Shown: positions 41,158 to 50,729, numbered from the stretch's first letter. The stretch is 64,000 bases of DNA from Listeria kieliensis (GCF_003369925.1 NZ_LARY01000001.1:1088271-1152270); one strand, 5' to 3'. The notes: generated from the sequence alone by a model not told the origin. Program-made: numbers and translations.

Positions 41158-42114
41158 TTGAAGAAAGAAAATCCATTTCCTTATAGTCTCGATAATAAAC
41201 GCTATCACACTTGGAATTACACGCTTAGACAAGAATTTGGCATGAAGATTTTTAAAGTCGCGCTTGATGGCGGCTTCGATTGTCCGAACCGAGATGGCAC
41301 TGTTGCACGTGGTGGTTGTACATTTTGTAGTGCCGCTGGATCAGGCGACTTTGCTGGTGATCGGAATTTTGATTTATCCGCGCAATTTGCTGAAATTCGC
41401 GACCGGATGCACCATAAATGGAAAAACGGCCAATATATCGCTTTTTTCCAAGCATTTACGAATACCCATGCTCCCGTTGAAGTGCTCCGTGAAAAATATG
41501 AAGTGGTTTTAAAAGAAGAAGGTGTCGTCGGGCTTTCCATTGCGACACGTCCCGATTGCCTTCCGAACGATATCGTGGATTATCTTGCGGAATTAAATGA
41601 ACGAACTTATCTTTGGGTAGAGCTCGGCTTGCAATCGGCTCACGATGAAACAGGGAAGTTAATCAATCGCGCCCATGATTATGATTGCTATCTTGAAGGC
41701 GTGCGTAAACTGAAAGAGCGAGGCATTCGCGTTTGTACCCATATTATTAATGGCCTTCCGAAAGAAACGCCTGAAATGATGCTTGAAACAGCTAAAAAAG
41801 TGGCGGAAAGCGGTGTAGAAGGAATCAAAATTCATTTGCTCCACTTGCTTCGTGGTACGCCAATGGTGGAAGATTATAAACGCGGCGATTTAACATTTTT
41901 AACGCAAGAGGATTACGTGAAGCTCGTTTGTGATCAACTTGAGATTTTGCCGCCTGAAATGGTTATTCACCGAATCACAGGAGACGGCGGTGTGGATGAT
42001 TTAATTGGCCCGATGTGGAGCTTAAATAAATTTGAAGTGTTAAATGCGATCGATCAAGAACTAATTTGGCGAGATAGTTACCAAGGGAAAAAATTCGCCA
42101 AGGTGAACGTATGA
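41158..42114 (+). CDS. ytqA: Radical SAM protein, TIGR01212 family (YtqA)
   Basis: A 318-residue radical SAM enzyme. The cluster motif region reads GGFDCPNRDGTVARGGCTFC, with the Cys set spaced as in this family. In B. subtilis ytqA and ytqB act in formation of mnm5s2U34 on tRNA (from memory of recent work; YtqA role less certain). It starts at TTG, with AAGGAG upstream. Its stop overlaps the next gene by four bases. Confidence 0.9.
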   Translation: MKKENPFPYSLDNKRYHTWNYTLRQEFGMKIFKVALDGGFDCPNRDGTVARGGCTFCSAAGSGDFAGDRNFDLSAQFAEIRDRMHHKWKNGQYIAFFQAFTNTHAPVEVLREKYEVVLKEEGVVGLSIATRPDCLPNDIVDYLAELNERTYLWVELGLQSAHDETGKLINRAHDYDCYLEGVRKLKERGIRVCTHIINGLPKETPEMMLETAKKVAESGVEGIKIHLLHLLRGTPMVEDYKRGDLTFLTQEDYVKLVCDQLEILPPEMVIHRITGDGGVDDLIGPMWSLNKFEVLNAIDQELIWRDSYQGKKFAKVNV

Positions 42115-42671
42115 ATTTAGAAGGCGTTCTTTCCTTTAGCCATCAGCTCCTGAAGAAAATCGTTTTTCCAGGGGATATTGTCATTGATGCCACTTGTGGG
42201 AATGGTCATGATACTCTTTTCCTTGCGCAGCTCGTTGGACCAAATGGCAAGGTTTACGCTTACGACATCCAACGAGCCGCCATTCAAAATACGCAAGCGC
42301 GACTTGGCGAAGCTTCTTGCAAAGATCAGGTTGTGCTCTTAAAAAAGAGTCATACAGAAATAGCTTCCGATGTCAGTGAACCTGTACGAGCGGTCATTTA
42401 TAATCTCGGCTACCTGCCGGGAGGCGATAAATCGATTACAACCCTTGAAGAATCGACGCTTAAAAGCATAGCTGCCGCACTTGAAAAACTCGTCCCGGGG
42501 GGCCTTGTCGTTTTGGTGATCTATCACGGCCACGACGCAGGAAAACTTGAAAAGCAAGCGGTCTTAAATTATGTTTCCCTTCTCCCCCAAGAAAAATTTA
42601 GCGTATTGCAATATGGTTTTATCAATCAGCGTAATCAACCACCATTTGTTGTGGCCATTGAAAAACGTTAA
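42111..42671 (+). CDS. ytqB: tRNA mnm5s2U methyltransferase, YtqB/MnmM
   Basis: A 186-residue Rossmann SAM methyltransferase. Motif I is IVIDATCGNGHDTLFLA and the later YNLGYLPGGDKS is specific to the YtqB/MnmM family, which methylates the wobble nucleotide of some tRNAs. It overlaps ytqA (ATGA) and ends at a strong terminator. The pairing with ytqA supports a shared modification pathway. Confidence 0.9.
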   Translation: MNLEGVLSFSHQLLKKIVFPGDIVIDATCGNGHDTLFLAQLVGPNGKVYAYDIQRAAIQNTQARLGEASCKDQVVLLKKSHTEIASDVSEPVRAVIYNLGYLPGGDKSITTLEESTLKSIAAALEKLVPGGLVVLVIYHGHDAGKLEKQAVLNYVSLLPQEKFSVLQYGFINQRNQPPFVVAIEKR

Positions 42672-42716
42672 AAAGGCCCGAAAAAAGGAAAGTCTCCTTT
42701 TTTCGGGCCTTTTTAC
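42672..42716. terminator. Terminator after ytqB
   Basis: AAAAAGGCCCGAAAAAAGGA faces TCCTTTTTTCGGGCCTTTTT with a small loop. Runs on both sides allow it to serve the convergent gene ending at 42742 as well. Confidence 0.95.
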
Positions 42717-42741
42717 ATATAAGTGGTATTTCAGGCAGTTT

Positions 42742-43737
42742 CTAATCAGCGTTTAAAAACTCAATTTCTTGTTTCATCGTCAGTGGGAAAATTTCTAACT
42801 TCTCATTATTCAAATCAGCTTGATGTAAGCTGACACATTTAATTCTGCGGTTATCGTATTCACAGAAATAATAGCGTAGAGAAGTCGTACACATCGCTGT
42901 CATATAGACAGTATAATCATTGTGTCCATTTTGATGAATCACGGCTCCTTTTGGAATTTCAACCGGAGCTAACATATGGAATATTTGCGTAACCCCATCA
43001 ATTTCATTTTTAGGCTCGCTTGCATAAAATTTCATATAAGCGGTCCGTAAGAAACGAGACGGTGGCGTATAGTCCCCAGGGAGACCAAAAGTACCGCTTC
43101 CTTGTCCGAATGGTGAAAACGTTTTTGTTGTGGTTTGGATCGGTTCTTTGGATCTTGGATTCACGCCAATATAGTTGCGTAAATTGGCTTCATGCCATTT
43201 GTAATTGGGGCTATTGGTCATCACGCCGACTGTATCTTGATGGATCTTAATGCCATCTGCATCAGGTTCAACAATAATCGAGCGTCCTGTTCCATCTGAA
43301 AAGATATAATGGAGCGGTGGAACAACCCCTAAAATGGAATTGCTTTCGTTAATAATCTCAATCGTTTCAAAAAGCGCAATCGCTTCATCTAACGAGCCAG
43401 CATTTGCTAAGATATAGCTCACTACTCGAAGCGGATTTACGCCACCTCTTGCATCTTTTTTCTCGGTATAAGTCGCAAAACCTGGATAATAAAGTGTTGC
43501 ACCTGCCAAGCCTTTCTCATTGATTCCATCATAAAAAATAGGAAATTGTAATTTATATGCCGCCATTCCTAAAAAGGCATACTTTCCTTTGCGAAGTTCA
43601 TTTTGTCTAACTTCCATTTCATAGTTTCGTGGTACAATGACAACCCCACTGTCAGTGTACATCGAAAAATCCATTGTTCTTGATAAAAATTGCGCATTGT
43701 CTTCTGTTCCAAATGTAAAACTGCTACATCCTAACAT
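42742..43737 (-). CDS. Penicillin V acylase/choloylglycine hydrolase family protein
   Basis: A 331-residue Ntn-hydrolase very close in layout to Bacillus (Lysinibacillus) sphaericus penicillin V acylase: MLGCSSFTFGT gives a three-residue propeptide before the nucleophile Cys. RTMDF supplies Arg and Asp, YDGINEKGLAGATLYY the tyrosine region, and VMTNSPNYKWHEANLR the Asn. The natural substrate may be acyl-homoserine lactones, bile salts or other amides. No signal peptide, so cytoplasmic. Likely a single-gene unit. Confidence 0.9.
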   Translation of the reverse strand: MLGCSSFTFGTEDNAQFLSRTMDFSMYTDSGVVIVPRNYEMEVRQNELRKGKYAFLGMAAYKLQFPIFYDGINEKGLAGATLYYPGFATYTEKKDARGGVNPLRVVSYILANAGSLDEAIALFETIEIINESNSILGVVPPLHYIFSDGTGRSIIVEPDADGIKIHQDTVGVMTNSPNYKWHEANLRNYIGVNPRSKEPIQTTTKTFSPFGQGSGTFGLPGDYTPPSRFLRTAYMKFYASEPKNEIDGVTQIFHMLAPVEIPKGAVIHQNGHNDYTVYMTAMCTTSLRYYFCEYDNRRIKCVSLHQADLNNEKLEIFPLTMKQEIEFLNAD

Positions 43738-43845
43738 AAATTTAATTCCTCCTTTATGCTTATTCTTTACCCCGTTTTCTGGCCTTTCTGAGTCAAAAAA
43801 GCGCGTTTCAAAACGAAAATATTGGTTTTTTAATCCCCTTAAAAC

Positions 43846-43889
43846 AAAAAAAATAAGCCGACAGCAACAAAGGCTATCGACTTATTTAA
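43846..43889 (-). terminator. asnB terminator
   Basis: On the minus strand AAATAAGTCGATAGC pairs with GCTGTCGGCTTATTT and is followed by a T-run, directly downstream of the asnB stop. Confidence 0.85.
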
Positions 43890-43901
43890 AACACGCTATG
43901 T

Positions 43902-45767
43902 TTATTTAGTAAAATCGTATTTTTCTTCTACATAAATAGAATACCAAATCATGAAGATCACAACCGTCCAAATTTTACGGCTATAATCATGTTTTCCAGC
44001 ACAGTGATCTTCTAACAAACCAAGTACATATTGCTTGTTAATCAAATGATCTGTAGCCGATTCATGAATAATATTTTTAACCCATTCGTTCATTTCTGCT
44101 TTTAACCAATGACGGATTGGAACAGGAAAACCTAATTTACGACGATTAAGCACGTGTTCTGGAACAAAAGTTTCAGCTGCTTTCCGTAAAATGTATTTGG
44201 TCGTCCCATTCGTTGTTTTCAGTGAAGCTGGAATTTCTTTAGCTACCTCAAAAACTTCTTTATCAAGGAATGGCACACGAACTTCAAGTGAATGCGCCAT
44301 CGTCATCCGGTCAGCTTTCAGTAAAATATCACCACGCAACCACGTGTGAATATCAATGTATTGCATCCGTTCTACTGGGTTATACCCTTTTGTTTCCTCA
44401 TAAAACGGCTTCGTGATATTCGTATAATCATGACCTTCTTCATAGCGTGGAAGTAAAATCCGTTTTTCAGCTTCTGTAAACATTTTGGCATTTCCGATGT
44501 AGCGTTCTTCCATCGGTGTTGTTCCGCGTTCAAGGAAACTCTTACCACGCATCCCTTCAGGCATCACTTTAGCAACGCCACTTAGCATGGATTTAAAGAC
44601 ACCCGGCATTTTGTTGAACATCGAAAGTGAATTCGGTTCGTTATAAATATTATAACCACCGAAAAATTCGTCAGCTCCTTCCCCGGAAAGCGCAACGGTT
44701 ACTTGTTTTCTTGCTTCACGTGCAAGGAAATAAAGTGGGATCGCCGCAGGATCTGCAAGCGGATCATCCATATGCCAAACAATTTTAGGAAGCTCCTTCA
44801 TATATTCTTCTGGTGTAATCACGTAACTGATGTTTTCTACCCCTAGCTTATCAGCGGTTTCTTTCGCGACATCAATTTCACTGAAACCCTCACGTTCAAA
44901 ACCAACAGAAAACGTTTTAATCGCCGGATGATATTCCTTGGCAATTGCAGCAATGATTGACGAATCAATACCACCAGAAAGGAACGAACCTACAGGAACG
45001 TCCGAACGCATATGCACCTTAACGGAATCGTATAAAACGTCACGAATTTGTTTAATAAACGCATCTTCAGATTTTTGAACAGGCGCGAATTCAGGTTTGT
45101 AGTACTGCGTAAATGCCATTTCTTCGCCAATTTTTTTTGTGAAGTAGTGGCCTGGAAGCAAACGTTTCACTTCTGTTGTTAGTGTGTCAGGTTCTGGAAC
45201 AAATTGATAAGTCATGTAGTTTTGTAGTGAAACTTCATCTAGACTTTGGTTCTTAAGCGCATGAAGAATAGATTTCTTTTCAGAAGCCAGATATAAATTA
45301 CCGTCTTCTTCTGCATAGAAAAATGGCTTAATTCCAAACGGATCACGTGCTCCGTAAACGCTATTTTCTTGTTTATCCCAAATCACAAATCCAAACATTC
45401 CGCGCAAATAGGAAGCTGCTTGTTCTTTATATTTCGCATAGGTCGCAATAATAACTTCCGTATCACTTTCCGTTTCAAAAGTCATACCTTCATTTTTCAG
45501 CTTTTCGCGTAATTCCACATAGTTATAAATTTCTCCATTGAAAATAATCCAGTAGCGCTCATCTTCATACGTAAGCGGTTGATGACCATTTTCAACATCA
45601 ATAATACTCAGTCTTCTAAAACCAAATTGAATATGCTCATCCGTATAATACCCTTCATCATCTGGTCCACGGTGAGTAATCATATCATTCATTTCTTTAA
45701 ACGTTTGTTTTTCTTCACCTGTAATTTCAGCAATGCGGTCATGAACGCATCCTACAAATCCACACAT
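43902..45767 (-). CDS. asnB: Asparagine synthetase, glutamine-hydrolysing
   Basis: Makes asparagine from aspartate, glutamine and ATP. The N-terminal glutaminase starts MCGFVGCVHD with Cys2 as nucleophile, and RGPDDEGYY, RRLSIID, GEIYNYVELR follow. The synthetase domain has the PP-loop FLSGGIDSSIIAA. At 621 residues it is the long AsnB form of Firmicutes. It follows metK on the same strand after a terminator. Confidence 0.95.
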   Translation of the reverse strand: MCGFVGCVHDRIAEITGEEKQTFKEMNDMITHRGPDDEGYYTDEHIQFGFRRLSIIDVENGHQPLTYEDERYWIIFNGEIYNYVELREKLKNEGMTFETESDTEVIIATYAKYKEQAASYLRGMFGFVIWDKQENSVYGARDPFGIKPFFYAEEDGNLYLASEKKSILHALKNQSLDEVSLQNYMTYQFVPEPDTLTTEVKRLLPGHYFTKKIGEEMAFTQYYKPEFAPVQKSEDAFIKQIRDVLYDSVKVHMRSDVPVGSFLSGGIDSSIIAAIAKEYHPAIKTFSVGFEREGFSEIDVAKETADKLGVENISYVITPEEYMKELPKIVWHMDDPLADPAAIPLYFLAREARKQVTVALSGEGADEFFGGYNIYNEPNSLSMFNKMPGVFKSMLSGVAKVMPEGMRGKSFLERGTTPMEERYIGNAKMFTEAEKRILLPRYEEGHDYTNITKPFYEETKGYNPVERMQYIDIHTWLRGDILLKADRMTMAHSLEVRVPFLDKEVFEVAKEIPASLKTTNGTTKYILRKAAETFVPEHVLNRRKLGFPVPIRHWLKAEMNEWVKNIIHESATDHLINKQYVLGLLEDHCAGKHDYSRKIWTVVIFMIWYSIYVEEKYDFTK

Positions 45768-45869
45768 TGAGACATTTCTCCTCTATCTGATTTTTCATTA
45801 ATTCACAGTTTTACACAAAGATTATCATAACATAAAGCGGCCTGCTTTGCACGGTGAATTGCTACGCTC

Positions 45870-45901
45870 AAAAAAGAAAACGCCAAACAAACGCTGGCGT
45901 C
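45870..45901 (-). terminator. metK terminator
   Basis: On the minus strand GACGCCA pairs with TGGCGTTTT and a T-rich tail, ten bases beyond the metK stop. Confidence 0.75.
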
Positions 45902-45910
45902 TCCTTTCCT

Positions 45911-47113
45911 TTATTTTTCTAAAAAGCGTTTTAAATCATCGACCTTATCAGTTCGTTCCCAAGGCAAGTCGAGATCGTGTCGTCCAAAGTGTCCAAATGC
46001 TGCTGTTTTACGATAAATTGGTTGTCGTAAATCAAGCATTTTGATAATTCCCGCTGGTCGCAAATCAAAATTTGCACGTACTGCTTCTGTAAGATCCTTT
46101 TCACTGTAAGCACTCGTTCCATAAGTTTCGATTGAAATCGAGACAGGATGAGCAACTCCGATTGCATAAGCCAGCTGTACTTCCGCTTTTTTAGCCAGTC
46201 CCGCAGCAACAATATTTTTAGCCACATAGCGAGCCGCGTAAGCCCCAGAACGGTCCACTTTTGTTGGATCTTTTCCAGAAAAAGCGCCCCCTCCGTGACG
46301 AGCATAGCCGCCGTAAGTATCGACGATAATTTTCCGACCCGTAAGTCCTGCATCTCCTTGTGGACCACCAATTACAAATCGGCCAGTTGGGTTAATAAAA
46401 TATTTGGTTTTTTCATCAAGCAAAGCAGGATCAATGACCGCTTGAATGACTTGTTCATGCATATCTTTTGCGATCGTTTCTTGAGCAATATCCGGATGAT
46501 GTTGTGTTGAAATAACCACCGTATCGATTCTTGCAGGCTTGTTTTCTTCATCGTACTCCACCGTAACTTGCGTTTTCGCATCGGGACGAAGATAATCCAG
46601 CGTTCCCTCTTTACGGAGTTCCGCAATTTTTCTTGCTAATTTATGGGCAAGCGAAATCGGAAGCGGCATAAGTTCTTCCGTTTCATCCGTCGCAAAGCCA
46701 AACATTAAGCCTTGATCTCCAGCACCGATCGCTTCAATTTGAGCATCTTCATCTTCTTCCCCACTTCTTGCTTCAAGCGATTCATCTACCCCTTGTGCAA
46801 TATCTGGGGACTGCTCATCAATTGCCGTCAATACAGCACAAGTTTCTGCATCGAAGCCATACTTCGCACGAGTATAGCCAATTTCTTTAATGGTTTCCCG
46901 CACAATTTTAGGAATATCCACATAAACCGACGTTGTAATTTCACCAGCCACAAGTACAAGTCCTGTTGTCACCGTGGTTTCACATGCCACGCGCGCATCC
47001 GGATCTCTTGCGATAATCGCATCCAAAATTGCATCCGAAATTTGATCGGCAATTTTATCCGGATGCCCATCAGAAACAGATTCTGACGTAAACAAATGAC
47101 GCTTTGCAGTCAT
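45911..47113 (-). CDS. metK: S-adenosylmethionine synthetase
   Basis: Makes SAM from methionine and ATP. Motifs: [38 protein letters not shown] and [24 protein letters not shown]. At 400 residues it is the standard length. Control is by the SAM riboswitch upstream (47160-47322), so SAM shuts off its own synthesis. Confidence 0.98.
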   Translation of the reverse strand: MTAKRHLFTSESVSDGHPDKIADQISDAILDAIIARDPDARVACETTVTTGLVLVAGEITTSVYVDIPKIVRETIKEIGYTRAKYGFDAETCAVLTAIDEQSPDIAQGVDESLEARSGEEDEDAQIEAIGAGDQGLMFGFATDETEELMPLPISLAHKLARKIAELRKEGTLDYLRPDAKTQVTVEYDEENKPARIDTVVISTQHHPDIAQETIAKDMHEQVIQAVIDPALLDEKTKYFINPTGRFVIGGPQGDAGLTGRKIIVDTYGGYARHGGGAFSGKDPTKVDRSGAYAARYVAKNIVAAGLAKKAEVQLAYAIGVAHPVSISIETYGTSAYSEKDLTEAVRANFDLRPAGIIKMLDLRQPIYRKTAAFGHFGRHDLDLPWERTDKVDDLKRFLEK

Positions 47114-47159
47114 TCTTGTATCCTCCTTTTATTCTCTACCATTCGCGTGCAGCAAAGAA

Positions 47160-47322
47160 AAAAGCCTTCTCTCTAAGTTTTTGCGCATAGAGAAAAGGCG
47201 TATCATTTCATTACCTTCACTCTCATCGATCAGGAAAATTCCTGCTCAGGTTAGCACCTTACAACAAGTGTAGGTTGCTGGGCTTCAAAGGGCCAGTCCC
47301 TCTACCGCTCTGGATAAGAGAT
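47160..47322 (-). promoter_or_regulatory. SAM-I (S-box) riboswitch of metK
   Basis: On the minus strand the consensus starts CTTATCCAGAGCGGTAGAGG, continues GACTGGCCC...GAAGCCCAGCAACC and GGTGCTAACCTGAGCAGGA, and ends ATGAGAGTGAAGG. A terminator stem (CGCCTTTTCTCTATG...AGAGAGAAGGC) with TTTTTT follows before metK. The window stretch 47114-47405 holds this leader and no gene. Confidence 0.95.
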
Positions 47323-47405
47323 ATTCATATTGTAGTTTTTCAACTAACTGACCTTTAGTATACTGGTTTACGAAACGAAAATCAAGGGGAAATCCCTCCG
47401 CGCCA

Positions 47406-47702
47406 TCATAAGAATTTTGGCCAGTCTTCCTGATTCACCTTTTGGTAGTGTGCATAAAACGTCTCGCCTTCTTCCGTTCGAATGTAGCGAATGCCATCGT
47501 TCGAACGGTAGCGAAAAAGCAAACCGACTTCTTCAAGTTGATAAACGGCCAGCAAAAAATCCGTCTTATTAGCGAGGGCACTTCCCCCGTTTCTTGCACG
47601 ATCATTAATTAGTTCATTCATATTGGACGAACCTCGATAAACATTTTCAATGATTTGAAAAGCAACTTCAAAAGGTAACCGCATTCTTTCACACACTTTC
47701 AT
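47406..47702 (-). CDS. Small conserved protein of unknown function
   Basis: A 98-residue soluble protein. The sequence FLLAVYQLEEVGLLFRYRSNDGIRYIRTEEGETFYAHY resembles the second half of a winged-helix fold with a beta wing, and the first 50 residues are helical. It lies 18 bases after the DCC-family gene on the same strand. I do not recognise the family. Confidence 0.6.
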   Translation of the reverse strand: MKVCERMRLPFEVAFQIIENVYRGSSNMNELINDRARNGGSALANKTDFLLAVYQLEEVGLLFRYRSNDGIRYIRTEEGETFYAHYQKVNQEDWPKFL

Positions 47703-47720
47703 TTTCCAGATTCTTTTTTA

Positions 47721-48116
47721 TTATACAAGAAACGCGCGGTTTTTTCTTGAAAAAATTTGAAAAGTTCTACGTGTTTTTTGAATAAAGCGCCAAATTCTCC
47801 CGCGGTTCCGTGCAACGAGACGATAAATCCATTCTCCTAAAATCGGGACAAGTGGCAAGTAAAGAAGGACAGCTCCCCACTTGATTGCAGGAAGCGTCCT
47901 TAAAATACGCCGAATCGCAGAGAACCCTCGATAAATCCGACCATTTTCAGAGACAACGTGAAGCTCTCTTAGTAAATCCGTTTGATTAAAATAAATTCCG
48001 CTATCCTCTTGAAGCTTTTCAAAGTTGAGCAAATGTCGTTTATCTAACCTTTCCACATAACCTTTCACCCATTTACAAAAAGAACAGTTTCCATCATATA
48101 AAACTCGATATCGCAC
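47721..48116 (-). CDS. DCC-family thiol-disulfide oxidoreductase-like protein (DUF393)
   Basis: A 131-residue protein with the family hallmark LYDGNCSFCKWVKGYVERLD (DxxCxxC in the N-terminus), thioredoxin-like secondary structure and a hydrophobic segment near residue 85-105. The start is a GTG preceded by GGAGG. Its redox partner is unknown. It forms a probable two-gene unit with the 98-residue protein. Confidence 0.85.
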   Translation of the reverse strand: MRYRVLYDGNCSFCKWVKGYVERLDKRHLLNFEKLQEDSGIYFNQTDLLRELHVVSENGRIYRGFSAIRRILRTLPAIKWGAVLLYLPLVPILGEWIYRLVARNRGRIWRFIQKTRRTFQIFSRKNRAFLV

Positions 48117-48230
48117 AATAAAAACCTCCTCCTTCGTATTTTTCCTCTTATCATATTTTTAAACCTGTGGTATGATTAAGGATATTAAAAATAGAATTTG
48201 TTCGCACTCGAGCAATAAAGGAGTTAAATT

Positions 48231-48506
48231 ATGGGTTTATTTATACTTACTCTAATTCTTTTAGCCGGATTTATTGTAGCCATGCTACTTTTTGAATTCG
48301 TCTTCAAACTAGAATGGTTCAAATATTTTTTAGCCACAGTTGGATTAATTGCAAGTGGCATTATTTTCTTTATCAGTTTTTATGGCGGTGGGCTGAAACA
48401 AACCGAAATTGCCATCGCAATCTTTTTCGCTAGTTTCGGCGAATATATTTGTTCACTTGTCATTAGTCTCGTTCGATTGATTCAGCGTAAAAAAGAACAA
48501 GCTTAA
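48231..48506 (+). CDS. Small integral membrane protein, unknown function
   Basis: 91 residues with three hydrophobic helices (LFILTLILLAGFIVAMLLF, YFLATVGLIASGIIFFISF, IAIAIFFASFGEYICSLVISL) and a basic C-terminal tail QRKKEQA. AAGGAG precedes the ATG. A single-gene unit ending at a bidirectional terminator. No family recognised. Confidence 0.7.
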   Translation: MGLFILTLILLAGFIVAMLLFEFVFKLEWFKYFLATVGLIASGIIFFISFYGGGLKQTEIAIAIFFASFGEYICSLVISLVRLIQRKKEQA

Positions 48507-48508
48507 AA

Positions 48509-48547
48509 TTTTAAAACCAGACAGAAAAATTTCTGTCTGGTTTTTCA
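48509..48547. terminator. Bidirectional terminator
   Basis: AAAACCAGACAGAAA faces TTTCTGTCTGGTTTT with a tiny loop, between the small membrane-protein gene and the converging dehydrogenase gene. Confidence 0.9.
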
Positions 48548-49462
48548 TTACTTCGCATAAACGTTTGAAAAAGCTTGCCGAATAACAGCACACGATTCTT
48601 GATAACGTTTTTCTTCTTCTATCGTTAACTGTTCAAGTGGTAAAATCTGACAAACGCCGTTTCGGCCAATAACTGCTGGTCGTCCGGCGTACACTTCTTC
48701 ATTTTCATCATAAACAGAAACAGGCAATACTTCACGCGCATCATCAAGCACAATCGCAACAAGACGGGCAGCAGCTGTCGCGATACCAAAACTCGTCCAG
48801 CCTTTTCCCATTAAAATATTCCAACCGCGAGCTCGCACCGTTTCTTTAAATTCCACTTGTTCTTCTGCAGAAAGCAACTCGAGGGCTCGCTTTGTCCCAA
48901 CCTCAACGCCCGACCAAGCGATAAACTGAGATTCCCCATGTTCACCGAGCACGTATCCCGAGATGCTTTTAGGCGAAACCTGAAAATGCTCTCCAAGTGC
49001 ACTTCGCATCCGCATCGTATCAAGCGAGGTTCCTGTTCCAAACACCTGTCTATTCGGAAGTTCACTTTCCTTTGCAATAATCTGTGTGATAACGTCACAT
49101 GGATTTGTGATATTAATAAAAATCCCATTAAAACCTGTTTGCATGACTTTGGGAATGATCGAACGAACAGCTTCGCTTGTCTCTTTTAATTCTTCCATTC
49201 GATCTTTTTCTAGTAACGTTGTAGGTCCAATCGCCATCACGATAACAGCTGCATCGTGCAACAACTCATAGCCACCCGAAACAACATTCGTATAAGAGCG
49301 CGTTGCAGACAGCATATCTCGAAGCTCCATGGCTTCACTGCTTGCCTTCTCCGTATTCTGATCCACTAAAACAAGTTCCGAACAAATTCCTTGTGTGACG
49401 AGTGAAAAAGCGACATCCGAGCCAACATGACCGCATCCAATAATTCCAACTTTCTGTTGCAT
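48548..49462 (-). CDS. L-2-hydroxyacid dehydrogenase (lactate dehydrogenase/HicDH family)
   Basis: A 304-residue NAD-dependent enzyme. IIGCGHVGSDVAFSL is the dinucleotide loop, TNPCDVIT the conserved Asn region, and YVLGEHGESQF carries the catalytic His. It more resembles L-2-hydroxyisocaproate dehydrogenase than the housekeeping lactate dehydrogenase, since the usual DP/AGA substrate loop is replaced by GPTTLLEKDRMEEL. Start at the second ATG (49462), which is eight bases from GGAGG. A short gene follows upstream on the same strand. Confidence 0.83.
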   Translation of the reverse strand: MQQKVGIIGCGHVGSDVAFSLVTQGICSELVLVDQNTEKASSEAMELRDMLSATRSYTNVVSGGYELLHDAAVIVMAIGPTTLLEKDRMEELKETSEAVRSIIPKVMQTGFNGIFINITNPCDVITQIIAKESELPNRQVFGTGTSLDTMRMRSALGEHFQVSPKSISGYVLGEHGESQFIAWSGVEVGTKRALELLSAEEQVEFKETVRARGWNILMGKGWTSFGIATAAARLVAIVLDDAREVLPVSVYDENEEVYAGRPAVIGRNGVCQILPLEQLTIEEEKRYQESCAVIRQAFSNVYAK

Positions 49463-49477
49463 TTTCATTGCCTCCTC

Positions 49478-49720
49478 TTAGTTGCTTGAATTTAGCGAAA
49501 CAAGTTCATATGTAAGCAGCGTTACATCGTTTTCCCAGACAACTTTACGCGGGATTACCATGCCGCTTGTTTCACCCTCTTTTGTTTTGCGAAGCTCGAT
49601 TTCAATATCCAGTGGATAAATTCGGTAGCCCGCTTTTTCGAGTTTGAATAAGTTTTCTCCGATTCTTTCTTCGTTTCCTTTTGTTACGACCATCGTATTC
49701 ACTTCAAGCTGCATTCCCAT
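49478..49720 (-). CDS. DUF2584-like small protein
   Basis: An 80-residue soluble protein with beta-strand rich sequence (GYRIYPLDIEIELRK, VTLLTYELVSLN). GGAGG lies seven bases before the ATG. It resembles DUF2584 proteins of Bacillales; function unknown. It is 27 bases downstream of the NUDIX gene and nine bases upstream of the dehydrogenase on the same strand, so the three may form an operon. Confidence 0.65.
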   Translation of the reverse strand: MGMQLEVNTMVVTKGNEERIGENLFKLEKAGYRIYPLDIEIELRKTKEGETSGMVIPRKVVWENDVTLLTYELVSLNSSN

Positions 49721-49747
49721 CAGGATCCCTCCAATTCTTATTTTCTA

Positions 49748-50239
49748 TCATAGCAGAAAATCGCCATTTTTGCCCAGCAAGTCGTCAAGTCTTCTTAAAA
49801 TTTCTTGCATCCCCGCATCGCGCATAAAAAAACTAAACCCTTCCTCTTGAACGATTTCTCGCAAATGTCCCTTGATAAGCCTAGGTCCCGCTGTTTCCAG
49901 ATAGTCATTTTTCAGCTCGATTTGTTTAATTTCACAGAAAAAAACGCGTTTCGTAAAAGGACGATCGGGCGCTAGCACTTCATAATCAGCCACAAAAAGA
50001 AATTCACCTGGAATCGCACCGGTTTCTTCCATTAGTTCCCGCTTTGCTGTTGCAAAATTATCTTCACGAGCTTCCCCTTTTCCGCCTGGAAACTCAAGTC
50101 CTCGAATTTTGTGTTCCGTAAAAAGCCACTTTCCTTTGTAATGTGGAATCACAAGAACATCTTTTTGTTCCTCTTCTGACTGCACAAAATGAATTTTCAC
50201 ATCATTCCCGTAAGCATCTTGATAAACAAACACAATCAT
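49748..50239 (-). CDS. NUDIX hydrolase (YtkD-like)
   Basis: A 163-residue hydrolase with the NUDIX box GGKGEAREDNFATAKRELMEETGA. The arrangement resembles B. subtilis YtkD, which acts on (8-oxo-)dGTP and can decap RNA (from memory). Its exact substrate here is inferred only. AAAGGAACG precedes the ATG. It lies back-to-back with yidD. Confidence 0.85.
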   Translation of the reverse strand: MIVFVYQDAYGNDVKIHFVQSEEEQKDVLVIPHYKGKWLFTEHKIRGLEFPGGKGEAREDNFATAKRELMEETGAIPGEFLFVADYEVLAPDRPFTKRVFFCEIKQIELKNDYLETAGPRLIKGHLREIVQEEGFSFFMRDAGMQEILRRLDDLLGKNGDFLL

Positions 50240-50303
50240 CGTTCCTTTCTTTTTTTCAAAAATATGATAAGCTTAATTTAGTAAATTTTAGAAGGTGAAT
50301 TTC

Positions 50304-50555
50304 GTGTTTAAAAAATTTTTAGTCGGCTTGATTGGCATATATCGAAAATTCATTTCACAGCTTACGCCACCTTCTTGTCGATTTTCGCCCACTTGTTCAG
50401 AATACGGCATCGAAGCGATACAAACACATGGAGCGCTCAAAGGAAGCTATCTAACCATTCGGCGAATTTTAAAATGCCATCCCTTTCATAAAGGTGGGTT
50501 TGATCCTGTACCGCCAAAAAAATCCAGTTCCCATTCTGAACATCACCATCATTAA
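50304..50555 (+). CDS. yidD: Membrane protein insertion efficiency factor YidD
   Basis: About 83 residues, with the family signature [30 protein letters not shown] and [15 protein letters not shown]. It has an amphipathic N-terminal helix and a His-rich tail (SEHHHH). The start is the GTG at 50304, preceded by AAGG; another GTG at 50295 overlaps that site. YidD helps YidC insert proteins. Ends at the terminator 50564-50593. Confidence 0.92.
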   Translation: MFKKFLVGLIGIYRKFISQLTPPSCRFSPTCSEYGIEAIQTHGALKGSYLTIRRILKCHPFHKGGFDPVPPKKSSSHSEHHHH

Positions 50556-50563
50556 TATAGCAC

Positions 50564-50593
50564 AAAAACTGTCTTCCAGCAGGCAGTTTTTCT
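50564..50593 (+). terminator. yidD terminator
   Basis: AAAAACTGTCT faces AGGCAGTTTTT with a short loop and further T-rich sequence, directly after yidD. Confidence 0.85.
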
Positions 50594-50653
50594 TTTTCTA
50601 CAGAAAACACTTGCTTTTCCACTTTTTTTCCTGTAAGATCAATAACGGATAAT

Positions 50654-50674
50654 AAATCGGAGTGATTACGATTT
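50654..50674 (+). promoter_or_regulatory. Zur box upstream of the zinc lipoprotein gene
   Basis: The 21 bases begin AAATCG and end ATTACGATTT, matching the palindromic Zur operator AAATCGTAATNATTACGATTT except at two positions. The box lies 56 bases before the start codon. Zinc-loaded Zur would repress the gene. Confidence 0.75.
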
Positions 50675-50729
50675 ATTTTTTTGATTCCTAAAACGGAATG
50701 ATTTTGATTTAAGGAGTTGAGTATTACCG

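Noticed and set aside
45931..46371. 146-codon frame inside metK on the same strand
   Set aside because: An out-of-frame shadow of metK with no start signal.
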